From: Terriglobales bacterium
Lineage (GTDB): Bacteria > Acidobacteriota > Terriglobia > Terriglobales > Acidobacteriaceae
Direction of reading: 5' to 3'
Length of the DNA: 64,000 nt
NCBI GenBank assembly: GCA_035764005.1
Contig: DASTZZ010000021.1
Location: forward strand, 1-64,000
The position numbers and the translations under genes are program-made. How positions within the stretch are numbered: the first letter of the stretch is position 1; every line of letters begins with the position of its first letter. The notes beneath the pieces are model-generated. The model saw only the letters and a list, made by a program, of their open reading frames with translations, made no database searches and was not told where the DNA came from. Positions 9,342 to 16,980 of this stretch are shown here, in pieces.

Positions 9342-10243
9342 AAGTACCCCGCTCTCTTCTTCAACTCCATCGAGCCATCCTGATCGTGATCAATGACACG
9401 GTTTTCTCGTTCCGACCGCCGGAAAGAGACGAGCTCCTCAATAATCTTCGGCAGGGTGTCCGCTTCTGAGCGTATCGCGCCGGTGCACGGACTGCATCCC
9501 AGCGATCGCATGCGGCACATTACGAGTTGCGGTGTTTCGCCTGGCAGCCGCGGAACGAACGACTGCTCGAGAGAGATCAACTGTTCGCCTCGCACAAGCA
9601 CCTGTCGCGACTTGGCAAAATACATCGGCACGAGAGGGATGTTTTCCTCATGGATGTACTGCCAAATGTCCATTTCAGTCCAGTTCGACAGTGGGAAGAC
9701 GCGTACGCTCTCTCCTGGACCAATACGGCTGTTATAGAGATTCCAGGGCTCGGGCCGCTGCCGCTTTGGGTCCCATTGTCCTTTGGCATCGCGGACCGAG
9801 TAGATGCGCTCCTTGGCGCGCGACCGCTCCTCGTCCCGACGGGCCCCGCCGAACGCGGCATCGAAGCCACCTTCACGTAGTGCATCAAGAAGCGATTGCG
9901 TTTTCAGCAGCTCGCAGCAACGCTGCGTGCCCACCTTAAACGGATTTGTCCCTGCATCGAGTGCGGCCTTATTTGTGTGCACGATCAGCTTCAGGCCAAG
10001 CTGTGCCGCCTGTCGGTCGCGGAATTCGATCATCTCGCGAAACTTGTAGCTGGTATCGATGTGCAGTAATGGGAATGGAATTTTTCCTGGATAAAAGGCT
10101 TTCTGCGCGATGCGCAGCATGACCGAAGAGTCCTTCCCAATCGAATACAGCATTACGGGTCGTTGAAATTCGGCGACGACCTCGCGAAAAATGTGAATAC
10201 TCTCGGCTTCCAACGCCTGCAGGTGAGTCAGTTTCGTGCTCAT
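9338..10243 (-). CDS. cysD: Sulfate adenylyltransferase small subunit
   Basis: PP-loop ATP pyrophosphatase that joins sulfate to AMP from ATP to give APS, working with CysN. The start at 10243 ([18 protein letters not shown]) gives 302 residues, the family's usual length; the longer reading frame runs back into cysH. The PP-loop SIGKDSS is at 34-40, the [15 protein letters not shown] block follows, and the C-terminal [14 protein letters not shown] block is present. The ATG overlaps the cysH stop codon (ATGA), and the gene overlaps cysN at the other end in the same way, giving a tightly coupled three-gene operon. Confidence 0.96.
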   Translation of the reverse strand: MSTKLTHLQALEAESIHIFREVVAEFQRPVMLYSIGKDSSVMLRIAQKAFYPGKIPFPLLHIDTSYKFREMIEFRDRQAAQLGLKLIVHTNKAALDAGTNPFKVGTQRCCELLKTQSLLDALREGGFDAAFGGARRDEERSRAKERIYSVRDAKGQWDPKRQRPEPWNLYNSRIGPGESVRVFPLSNWTEMDIWQYIHEENIPLVPMYFAKSRQVLVRGEQLISLEQSFVPRLPGETPQLVMCRMRSLGCSPCTGAIRSEADTLPKIIEELVSFRRSERENRVIDHDQDGSMELKKRAGYF

Positions 10244-10977
10244 CGAGCTGCTCCTGCTGAACGCGACGGAACAAGCTTGGGGCCTTCTGCTGTTTGTACA
10301 ACGTGAAGTCCGCATTCTGTCTTCGCGAATCCCGACCAGCGGCCGGCGCGCGGATCTTCTCCTGGAAGCACAGCGCGCGTGCAATGTGTACAGCCGATAC
10401 TGGGGTATCCGCGGTCGTGCAAAGGGTTATAGGGAACATTGCGTGAATGGATGTATTCCCAAACTTGAATTTCTGTCCAGTCCGCGATCGGATTTAGCTT
10501 CACTAATCCGAACTTCGCATCCCACTCCAGCTTGCGAGCGTTCGCGCGCGTCGGCGACTGCTCGCGGCGAATGCCGGTAATCCAGGCGGAGGAAGCTTTG
10601 AGTCTTTGCGTCAGCGGCTCCACTTTGCGAATTTGGCAGCAGAGATCGGGCTGGGTTTTCCAAAGCTCATCGCCGAACTTGCGAGCCTGAGATTCTGGGG
10701 TTAATTGGGGACGAAGGCGTTCAACGCTGATGCCGTATTTTTCCTCAATCCTGGAGATTAGCTCGTAAGTTTCCGAAAAAAGGAAATCGGTGTCGAGAGT
10801 GAAGACAGCGAAAGGAGCGCCGATTCGGGAGACCACGTCGATCAGCACCACATCTTCGGCTCCGAAGCTAGAGGCTAATGCGGCTTTTTCTCCAAAGTCG
10901 CGCGCAGCCCAGGCAAGAAGCTCTTCCGCGCTCCATCCCTCTGCCGCGGCTTGCGCCTTAACTAAGCTCTCCGTCAT
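10240..10977 (-). CDS. cysH: Assimilatory adenylyl-sulfate (APS) reductase, CysH family
   Basis: Reduces activated sulfate to sulfite with thioredoxin as donor. It has 245 residues, with the adenylate-binding core [12 protein letters not shown] near 37-48 and LDTDFLF at 61-67. A Cys113-Cys114 pair (DLCCQIRK) and Cys196/Cys199 (GCTHC) match the four ligands of the [4Fe-4S] cluster seen in APS reductases and absent from PAPS reductases; the catalytic ECGLH motif has Cys222. APS rather than PAPS should therefore be the substrate, consistent with the absence of an APS kinase gene or domain here. It is first in cysHDN and is preceded by a 100-bp leader holding a strong terminator and a Cys-rich leader ORF (separate entries). 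No sulfite reductase lies in the window. Confidence 0.94.
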   Translation of the reverse strand: MTESLVKAQAAAEGWSAEELLAWAARDFGEKAALASSFGAEDVVLIDVVSRIGAPFAVFTLDTDFLFSETYELISRIEEKYGISVERLRPQLTPESQARKFGDELWKTQPDLCCQIRKVEPLTQRLKASSAWITGIRREQSPTRANARKLEWDAKFGLVKLNPIADWTEIQVWEYIHSRNVPYNPLHDRGYPSIGCTHCTRAVLPGEDPRAGRWSGFAKTECGLHVVQTAEGPKLVPSRSAGAAR

Positions 10978-11000
10978 TTGTCACTCCCGGGCGACTCGCG

Positions 11001-11052
11001 CCCAAAACAAAACCCGCTCACTCGACGCTTACTTGCGTCTGGTGAGCGGGTT
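11001..11052 (-). terminator. Intrinsic terminator inside the cysH leader (attenuator 3:4 hairpin)
   Basis: Transcribed leftward, the RNA has an 11-bp perfect outer stem (11042-11052 with 11011-11021, AACCCGCTCAC and GTGAGCGGGTT) and a 5-bp inner stem (GACGC/GCGTC), then TTTTGTTTT. It lies between the leader ORF stop (11078) and the cysH start (10977), so it must be read through for cysHDN to be expressed. Part of its 5' arm, CCAGACGC (11042-11035), can instead pair with GCGTTCTGG (11102-11094) at the end of the leader ORF, with one bulged base. Confidence 0.88.
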
Positions 11053-11077
11053 CGGGATCTCGAAACTTATCCGGACT

Positions 11078-11164
11078 CTAAATCATTGCTTTGCCAGAAC
11101 GCAGCACAAGTGTCATCGCGCAACAACGACAACATGGCATCGCGTTCTGCAGGCGTTGATTCAT
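11078..11164 (-). CDS. Cysteine-rich leader peptide of cysHDN (candidate attenuator ORF)
   Basis: Short ORF of 28 codons starting ATG at 11164 and ending TAG at 11078. Residues 10-15 read P-C-C-R-C-C, coded TGT TGT CGT TGT TGC. Codons 6-8 contain CAGAACGC (region 1), complementary to GCGTTCTG (region 2) in codons 21-24, so the Cys codons sit in the loop of a 1:2 hairpin. Region 2 can alternatively pair with region 3 in the terminator. A ribosome stalled at the first Cys codons would cover region 1, free region 2 and prevent the terminator; one that reaches the stop would cover part of region 2 and allow it. There is no Shine-Dalgarno sequence, and a predicted promoter ends a few bases upstream, so the mRNA may be nearly leaderless. 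Translation is inferred, not shown. Confidence 0.75.
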   Translation of the reverse strand: MNQRLQNAMPCCRCCAMTLVLRSGKAMI

Positions 11165-11175
11165 CCGAGAAACTA

Positions 11176-11205
11176 TTAGTACATTGGTGTTTGATGAAGT
11201 GTCAA
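11176..11205 (-). promoter_or_regulatory. Predicted sigma-70 promoter of the cysHDN leader
   Basis: Reading leftward: TTGACA at 11205-11200, an 18-bp spacer, then TACTAA at 11181-11176 preceded by TG. The -10 is a weak match. The expected start lies near 11169, about 5 nt before the leader ATG. The permease promoter has the same 18-bp spacing and the same TGTACT word. Confidence 0.55.
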
Positions 11206-11298
11206 TCGAAAGCGTTGCGAACATTGCGCAAGCATGTTTCATATTGGCATCATCAGCAAATCAAATTTGTCCCATAGTCCAATTAAATTGCATCCCGC

Positions 11299-11328
11299 TT
11301 GACGTCTCGCGAATCTCTCCTGTACTTT
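11299..11328 (+). promoter_or_regulatory. Predicted sigma-70 promoter of the permease leader
   Basis: TTGACG at 11299-11304, an 18-bp spacer, then TACTTT at 11323-11328 preceded by TG. The expected start falls at about 11335, at or just before the leader ATG (11336), pointing to a leaderless or nearly leaderless transcript. The 93 bp between this -35 and that of the cys promoter (11206-11298) would hold any shared operator; I see only a short CAATT-A-AATTG palindrome at 11280-11290. Confidence 0.5.
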
Positions 11329-11335
11329 GGCTAGG

Positions 11336-11419
11336 ATGTCTAGTTCGACCTTACACATGGCTTGTCGATGCGCACTGTGCATCTGTACGTCGAAGTGTGG
11401 GTCGATGGAGGCGCCGTAG
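11336..11419 (+). CDS. Cysteine-rich leader peptide of the permease gene (candidate attenuator ORF)
   Basis: Short ORF of 27 codons, ATG 11336 to TAG 11417-11419, with five Cys at residues 10, 12, 15, 17 and 21 (ACRCALCIC then KCG). Region 1 is CGACC (11346-11350) plus CACA (11354-11357) in codons 4-7; it can pair with region 2, TGTGGGTCG (11396-11404, codons 21-23), with a 3-nt bulge. Region 2 is also a perfect 9-bp complement of CGACCCACA (11449-11457), the 5' arm of the terminator downstream. The geometry repeats that of the cysH leader: Cys codons follow region 1, and the stop codon is close enough for a terminating ribosome to mask region 2. No Shine-Dalgarno is visible. The peptide sequence differs from the cysH leader apart from its Cys content. 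Confidence 0.75.
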   Translation: MSSSTLHMACRCALCICTSKCGSMEAP

Positions 11420-11446
11420 TATCTAGGTAAGCGCATAGGTTTTGCC

Positions 11447-11484
11447 AACGACCCACAAGCGATTTGTGGGTCGTTTTGTTTTTG
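11447..11484 (+). terminator. Intrinsic terminator in the permease leader (attenuator 3:4 hairpin)
   Basis: A 12-bp perfect stem (AACGACCCACAA at 11447-11458 with TTGTGGGTCGTT at 11464-11475, 5-nt loop) followed by TTGTTTTT. It lies 28 bp past the leader-ORF stop and 42 bp before the permease ATG. This also excludes the longer permease reading frame from 11442, which would run through the hairpin. Confidence 0.9.
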
Positions 11485-11525
11485 GGCCACTTCCGCAGTT
11501 CACTCTAAAGAAAGACGCCGTAGAC

Positions 11526-12437
11526 ATGGAAGTCGTTCTCGGGTTTCTGATCGCAGCGACGGTCGGCATCACCGGCATCGGTGGCGGCAGTTTCACCACG
11601 CCCGCGCTGGTCCTGCTGATTGGACTTCCCGCGGGCGAAGCGGTTGGGACAGCGATGGTCTTCGCTGCTATCTTGCGATTGATCGCAGCGCCGTTCTACC
11701 TGGTGCGCCGGAGTGTTGACGCAAAATATCTACGTTTTCTCTTGATCGGTGCGGTACCTGGCCTGCTTCTCGGAACACTACTGCTCCGCCTGATGCGCAC
11801 TCGAGCATGGAGCCCGCTAGCCTTGCTGATTATCGGGTTGATGCTCACGATTTCTTCCGGGTTGACCTTTGTTCCACGACTCCGGCATCCGCATCTCACG
11901 CGCGAACGCGGCCGCTGGCTCTCGCTTCTTGCGCTGCCGATTGGCATCGAGACTGGATTCTCTTCTGCTGGAGCAGGCGCGCTTGGCAGCATTCTCCTAC
12001 TCAACTTTTCAGAACTGCCGGCGGCTACGGTGGTCGGGACGGATTTGCTTTTGGGAATCGTGCTTGCCGTTGTTGGCAGCATTTTTCATTTGAGTTGGGG
12101 ATCGATTAGTACCGCCTCACTTGTGCGACTGCTCGCGGGCGGAATTCCGGGTGTGCTCGTCGGCTGCGCTCTGGCGAAGCGAGTGCCGGCGCAAAAGCTC
12201 CGATTAGCCGTAGCCGCAGTGGCGGTTGTGCTCGGGCTGCAGTTGATCTGGATCGGTGGTTCGCCGCTGGTTCGAACAGAGCAAGCAAAGACGGTCGTGC
12301 ATCAAGGACCGAAGTCTTCAGAAACGGTTAAATCATCAGCATCAAACCTGCGCGCCGACGCTTCCCCGGGGGTGTTGCTCGAGTCCTTCTACTCCCTCCC
12401 AATCGGCGTCACTTTCATTGAGCGCTGTTGTCGATAA
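11526..12437 (+). CDS. TauE/SafE (TSUP) family inner-membrane permease
   Basis: Predicted multi-pass transporter of about 303 residues from the ATG at 11526; codons upstream of it lie in the terminator hairpin. The N-terminus has the family's Gly-rich entry segment (GITGIGGGSFTTPALVLL) and eight or so hydrophobic segments follow, with a second family-like Gly-rich repeat (SAGAGALGSILLL). Members move sulfite, sulfonates, thiosulfate or other organic anions, with direction varying by protein. A soluble tail of about 50 residues ends ERCCR at the stop codon. It is preceded by a Cys-rich leader ORF and attenuator and is divergent from cysHDN, so uptake or export of an inorganic or organic sulfur anion is the best reading. 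The receptor gene starts 60 bp downstream. Confidence 0.85.
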   Translation: MEVVLGFLIAATVGITGIGGGSFTTPALVLLIGLPAGEAVGTAMVFAAILRLIAAPFYLVRRSVDAKYLRFLLIGAVPGLLLGTLLLRLMRTRAWSPLALLIIGLMLTISSGLTFVPRLRHPHLTRERGRWLSLLALPIGIETGFSSAGAGALGSILLLNFSELPAATVVGTDLLLGIVLAVVGSIFHLSWGSISTASLVRLLAGGIPGVLVGCALAKRVPAQKLRLAVAAVAVVLGLQLIWIGGSPLVRTEQAKTVVHQGPKSSETVKSSASNLRADASPGVLLESFYSLPIGVTFIERCCR

Positions 12438-12496
12438 CTAAGTTCCTGCCGCATACCCTTGCAAGAACTTTCCATCAACCGATTCGGAGAGAGAGC

Positions 12497-15400
12497 GTGT
12501 CGCGAAAAACTACAGTCTCGCAGCTAATTGCCTTTGCATTCCTCGCATCCTCGCAGGTTTTATTAGGGCAGGCCGTAGGCGCTTCCATTTCGGGAATCGT
12601 ACTGGATTCCACGGGCGCATCGCTCCCCAAAGCGCAGGTGGTAATCAGGAATATTGAGACGGGCGCTCAACGCGAAGTTGTGACCGACGATTCCGGTCGA
12701 TACTCGGCAGCGTCACTGCCGGTTGGAGCCTATGAAATACGCGTGCAAAAAGAAGGATTCAGTCCAGAGACGAAAGGCGGCATTCAGCTTGTCGTTGGCG
12801 AGAGCGCCTCCATAGACATCACGCTGCCGGTTGGCGAAGTGCGTGAAGAGGTGACGGTTGTAGAGGTTCCTCCGCTGGTGAGTCTCTCAACGCAGGACAC
12901 GTCCGGGCTAGTGAATCAAAAGCAGGTGAAAGAACTTCCCCTCAACGGCCGCAGCTACGACCAGCTCCTCACGCTCAATCCCGGCGCAGTGAACTACACA
13001 TCCGAGCGTTCGGGAGGAGTGGGAACGTCGAACTCAGCAGTCGGGAACATGTTTGCGATATCTGGTCATCGTCCACAGGAGAATCTGTTCCTGCTGAACG
13101 GAATTGAGTACACGGGAGCTTCGGAGATCAACATTACTCCAGGCGGAGCGAGCGGGCAGCTCCTCGGCGTCGATGCCGTGCGCGAGTTCAATGTTGTCGC
13201 GGGCACCTACGGCGCAGAATACGGCAAGCGACCGGGTGCGCAGGTAAGCATTGTGACCGCATCAGGTACGAACCAGATCCACGGCACCGCTTATGAATTT
13301 CTGCGCAACAACGCCTTCGATGCTCGCAATTACTTCGATCAGGGCGGCACGCCGCAGTTTCAGCGCAACGTCTTTGGCGGCGCGCTGGGCGGACCGATTC
13401 GCCAGAACAAGATTTTCCTTTTCGGCAATTACGAGGGCTTCCGCCAGCATCTTGCGTTGAGCGATGTAACACTCGTTCCCGACAACGCCGCGCGAGTTGG
13501 ATACATTACCAACGCAAACGGCACTCAGACCTATGTTGGGGTCGCGCCTTCGGCCGCGCCACTGCTATCGCTGTGGCCGATTCAAAATGGGCCTCAACTC
13601 GGCGGAGGGATTGCCGAAGCGTTCAGCCATCCACTGCAGACGATTCGGGAAGATTTCGGCACAAGTCGGCTCGACTACAACCTCTCGGATAAGGACACAG
13701 CATTCGGCGTTTATACAGTCGATGACAGCGCGGACAATACTCCGTCGATTAATCCGTTGAGCCGCGTCGTCGAGAGCCTGCGCGAGCAAGTTGTGAGTCT
13801 GCAGGAGCAGCACATTTTCTCTGCATCGGTTGTGAACACTGCGCGACTCGGATTCTCACGCGCGAGCTACTTCTTTACCGGACAAACTCCGGCCAACATT
13901 CCCGGTTGGGTGACAGGTAAGCCGATCGGAGCAATCGTCATCGGCGGTGGTACAGCTCTGAACGGCGCATCACAGATCAGCCCGGCGGGAACTAACGCCG
14001 GAAGCAATCTGACAACGGCACGCAATCTGTTCACGTATGAGGATCACGTGAACATCTCCCGAGGCGCTCACCAGATCCAGCTGGGAGCATGGTTCCAGCA
14101 GATTCAGGCAAACGATAATCTCGCTCAGTACCAATATGGGCAGGCTTCATTTTCCAATCTTAAGAGCTTCCTGCAAGGAACCGTTTCCACCTTCACAGTA
14201 ATTCCCGCGCCAACGCCTCTAAACTGGCGCTCATTGGAATCGGCCGGGTACGTTGAGGACACGATTAAGTTGAGGCCCAACTTGGAACTGCGAGCTGGCT
14301 TTCGCTTTGAATCGACGAATGGCTGGAATGAAGCGAATGGACGCGCCTCCAATTATCTGTTTGACAGCAATGGCGTAATCCAAACGCAGCCGCGCGTCAG
14401 CGGCTCTGCGTTTACCAGGAATCGCGCTAACTTTCTGCCGGAGCCTCGCATAGGACTGGCCTGGTCTCTTTTCGGGAATACAAAGACCGTCGTCCATGCT
14501 GGATTCGGCATCTATCGCGCGCTCCTCGATAATCTCGATTACCGTCTCGACCAAACTGCTCCGTTCAATGCGACGCAGACATTCAAGAACGTTCCGCTGG
14601 CGAGTCTGCAAATCGATCCGGGGAGCGCGGCCCCTACAGGCAGTCTGATCTCGCCCAGCGGAATCCAACCGGACGCTTTTACGCCAACCATCTTGTCATA
14701 CACATTAAAGATCGAGCGTGAGGTCGCGGCGAACACATCGGTCAGTGTCGGGTACGTCGGCTCGCATGGATACCACGAGATGCTCTCCGTCGATGCGAAC
14801 GAACCTGTGCCGACCATCTGCCCGGCAGCGCCTTGCCCGACGAATCTTGCTGCTGGAACGGTCTTTTACCCGAAAGGTGCTCCGCTGGCGAATCCGCAAC
14901 TCGCAAACACGACCACCTGGCTTTCAGAAGGAGTCAGTTCGTACAGCGCGCTTGAAGTCGATGCTCGACGCGCATTCAGCGGCGGCTTGCAGTTTCGCGG
15001 AACCTACACATACGCGAAGAGCCTGGACGACGGGACAGCCTGGAACAGCAGCGTCGGAGCAAATGCGCCGGGGTTCGTGATGTATCCGGCGAATCCCAAA
15101 TTGGATTGGGGACCGTCAACTACCGATGTCCGCCATCTTGCCGCGATCAACGCTACGTATGAGCTTCCAATGGGAAACGGAAAGCCTCTGTTTCGTAATG
15201 CTGAAGGTTGGCAAGGCAAGCTGGCGAGCGGATGGAGTCTGAGTGGAATTGAAACTCTGCAGTCTGGATTTCCATTTACCCCGCAGCTAGGCTTTAATCC
15301 CACGAACAATGGCGACAGCCGAAACCCGATTCGGCCATCGTGGAATTCTAACTTTACCGGGCCAGTGATCCTCGGAACTCCTAACCAGTATTTCAATCCA

Positions 15401-15697
15401 AACGCGTTCCTTGCTCCCAATTCGGGAACATACGGGAATGTAAGTCGCGATTCGTTCACAGGGCCTGGGCTCGTGCAACTGGACCTGGCGTTATCAAAAA
15501 CCACAGCATTACTGGAAAAAGCTCGTCTGCAGTTTCGCGCTGAGTTCTTCAACGTGCTGAATCACACGAATTTCGCGACGCCCAATACGGTGGTGTTCTC
15601 TTCGGCTTCGCCGTCACCGTCGCCAACTGCGGGTGTGATCACGGCAACATCGACTTCCTCGCGACAGGTTCAGCTCGGGCTAAAAGTTCTGTTTTAG
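12497..15697 (+). CDS. Oar-like TonB-dependent receptor with carboxypeptidase-regulatory-like domain
   Basis: Predicted outer-membrane receptor of about 1,066 residues. I start it at the GTG at 12497 (MSRKTTVSQLIAFAFLA) because GGAGAGAGA lies just upstream and a good signal peptide follows. The mature protein begins with a carboxypeptidase-regulatory-like fold (GASISGIVLDSTGASLPKA), then a plug domain (KELPLNGRSYDQLLTLNPGAVNY and NLFLLNGIEYTGASE), then the barrel (GAEYGKRPGAQVSIVTASG, GGALGGPIRQNKIFLFGNYEG), and ends QLGLKVLF with the terminal Phe. It follows the permease by 59 bp in the same direction and may be read from the same attenuated transcript, making it a candidate importer of a sulfur compound (inference). 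It is only distantly similar to the receptor of the other arm. Confidence 0.9.
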   Translation: MSRKTTVSQLIAFAFLASSQVLLGQAVGASISGIVLDSTGASLPKAQVVIRNIETGAQREVVTDDSGRYSAASLPVGAYEIRVQKEGFSPETKGGIQLVVGESASIDITLPVGEVREEVTVVEVPPLVSLSTQDTSGLVNQKQVKELPLNGRSYDQLLTLNPGAVNYTSERSGGVGTSNSAVGNMFAISGHRPQENLFLLNGIEYTGASEINITPGGASGQLLGVDAVREFNVVAGTYGAEYGKRPGAQVSIVTASGTNQIHGTAYEFLRNNAFDARNYFDQGGTPQFQRNVFGGALGGPIRQNKIFLFGNYEGFRQHLALSDVTLVPDNAARVGYITNANGTQTYVGVAPSAAPLLSLWPIQNGPQLGGGIAEAFSHPLQTIREDFGTSRLDYNLSDKDTAFGVYTVDDSADNTPSINPLSRVVESLREQVVSLQEQHIFSASVVNTARLGFSRASYFFTGQTPANIPGWVTGKPIGAIVIGGGTALNGASQISPAGTNAGSNLTTARNLFTYEDHVNISRGAHQIQLGAWFQQIQANDNLAQYQYGQASFSNLKSFLQGTVSTFTVIPAPTPLNWRSLESAGYVEDTIKLRPNLELRAGFRFESTNGWNEANGRASNYLFDSNGVIQTQPRVSGSAFTRNRANFLPEPRIGLAWSLFGNTKTVVHAGFGIYRALLDNLDYRLDQTAPFNATQTFKNVPLASLQIDPGSAAPTGSLISPSGIQPDAFTPTILSYTLKIEREVAANTSVSVGYVGSHGYHEMLSVDANEPVPTICPAAPCPTNLAAGTVFYPKGAPLANPQLANTTTWLSEGVSSYSALEVDARRAFSGGLQFRGTYTYAKSLDDGTAWNSSVGANAPGFVMYPANPKLDWGPSTTDVRHLAAINATYELPMGNGKPLFRNAEGWQGKLASGWSLSGIETLQSGFPFTPQLGFNPTNNGDSRNPIRPSWNSNFTGPVILGTPNQYFNPNAFLAPNSGTYGNVSRDSFTGPGLVQLDLALSKTTALLEKARLQFRAEFFNVLNHTNFATPNTVVFSSASPSPSPTAGVITATSTSSRQVQLGLKVLF

Positions 15698-15757
15698 GCA
15701 ATTCGTGCAGAACGTGAAGCAGTCCCTCAGTGGGGGATGGGCAAGGGTTACTCCCTG

Positions 15758-15780
15758 ACCCATTCGCTACCGCGAACGGT
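15758..15780. repeat. 23-bp exact repeat shared with 32672-32694
   Basis: The word ACCCATTCGCTACCGCGAAC plus GGT occurs identically here and at 32672-32694. The remainder of 15698-15963 shows no gene, and no convincing terminator for the receptor gene. Confidence 0.7.
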
Positions 15781-15963
15781 ACCGACACGCCAATACCGAC
15801 ACTCCAATCGCATGTGTTGAAATTCTGTGTTTGTGCGGCTATTGCCTGGCTCTGGCCAGATCCACTCTAGGCGGCAGTCCTTACGTGCACGGCTCTGGTT
15901 TAGTCACGCTCGGCTCGGTCATGAGGCGAGCGCGTGCGCTGCTGTTCGCTTATAGATCCGACA

Positions 15964-16893
15964 TCATTCTTTAACCAGATTCTTCAGCGCATCCACATTT
16001 TTCTGATCATCACCAGGTTCATCGATCGGCGTCTCGGCGATGAATGCTGCGTGCGCTGTTCTAGGATCGTTGAGCAACCGGCGGAATGGCTCTAATCCGA
16101 TGCTGCCTTGCCCAATATGTTGGTGCCGGTCGAGCTTCGATGCGCGCGCAGCTTTGGCATCGTTGCAGTGCCAAACTGGGATATTCGTTAGCCCGATCGT
16201 ATTCTCCAGGTATTTCATCGTGAACTCATACCCGTCGGCCGAGACGATGTCATAGCCGGCGACATGGGTGTGGCACGTGTCGATGCATGCTGCTACCGGC
16301 AAGACAGGACGCAGACGATCCACCAACTCCGCCACCTGCTCGAACGAGCTTCCCAGCGAGTACTCCGCTCCGGCGGCGTTCTCGATTAGAACTTTGAACC
16401 CGCAGCTTTCCATCTCGAGGCGATCGGTAGCTTCGGCAATCGCGCTCCCAGCCCGTCGCAGTCCCTCTTCGCGCGTGAGCCCGCGATATGAGCCGGCGTG
16501 CAGCACGAGATATTGAGCGCCGAGTGCGAGGGCGCGTTCCACTTCGGCACGAAACGCTTGAATGGATTTGCCGAGGAACTCCGCCGTCGAACTCGCCATG
16601 TTGACCAGATAACTGGTGTGAATGACCAGCGGTTTGATGCCGTAGTTCTCATTCAGGCGAATCATCTCTTCGCACTGCGATTTCGAAAGCTGATAGGGCT
16701 TCCACATGCGCGGCGACGACGAAAACATCTGGAATGTATTACAGCCCAGGCGATAGGCGCGTTCGGCCGCAGTCTCCGGCCCCCCTGAGGTAGAGGTATG
16801 AATCCCAATTCGGCGCGACGTGAGCTTGGGAGGAGTCTCCGGAGCAGGGCGTTTCAGGATATCTTTCGCCTCGCGTTCCCACTTCGTCGCCAT
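15964..16893 (-). CDS. nfo: Endonuclease IV (deoxyribonuclease IV)
   Basis: AP endonuclease of base-excision repair with a TIM-barrel trinuclear zinc centre. It has 309 residues, slightly longer than the 280-residue norm because of an N-terminal extension of about 25 residues (EREAKDILKRPAPETPPKL). Metal and active-site blocks are in family order: GIHTSTSGG, VIHTSYLVNMAS, VLHAGSYRG, VLIENAAG, CIDTCHTHVAGYD, HCNDAKAARASKLDRHQHIGQGSIG and FIAETP. It is divergent from the DAHP synthase gene with 87 bp between starts. Confidence 0.95.
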   Translation of the reverse strand: MATKWEREAKDILKRPAPETPPKLTSRRIGIHTSTSGGPETAAERAYRLGCNTFQMFSSSPRMWKPYQLSKSQCEEMIRLNENYGIKPLVIHTSYLVNMASSTAEFLGKSIQAFRAEVERALALGAQYLVLHAGSYRGLTREEGLRRAGSAIAEATDRLEMESCGFKVLIENAAGAEYSLGSSFEQVAELVDRLRPVLPVAACIDTCHTHVAGYDIVSADGYEFTMKYLENTIGLTNIPVWHCNDAKAARASKLDRHQHIGQGSIGLEPFRRLLNDPRTAHAAFIAETPIDEPGDDQKNVDALKNLVKE

Positions 16894-16980
16894 CAGTCGA
16901 GCATAGCAGGAGAAAACGTCCGGTCATTGCGATGCGCCGCGCACATTCATTAGACTGGCACTTCTCAAGGAGCAACGCAG

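Noticed and set aside
10978-11205. Reading the cysH leader as a SAM or other metabolite riboswitch
   Set aside because: No SAM-riboswitch-like multi-helix core was recognised; the leader is short and is explained by a Cys-codon ORF overlapping alternative hairpins.
11442-11525. Upstream extension of the permease reading frame
   Set aside because: It would translate the terminator hairpin and add 28 residues before the first membrane segment; the ATG at 11526 is preferred.
16894-16980. Aromatic-amino-acid leader peptide before the DAHP synthase gene
   Set aside because: Only 87 bp lie between divergent starts, with no terminator hairpin or run of Trp/Phe/Tyr codons.
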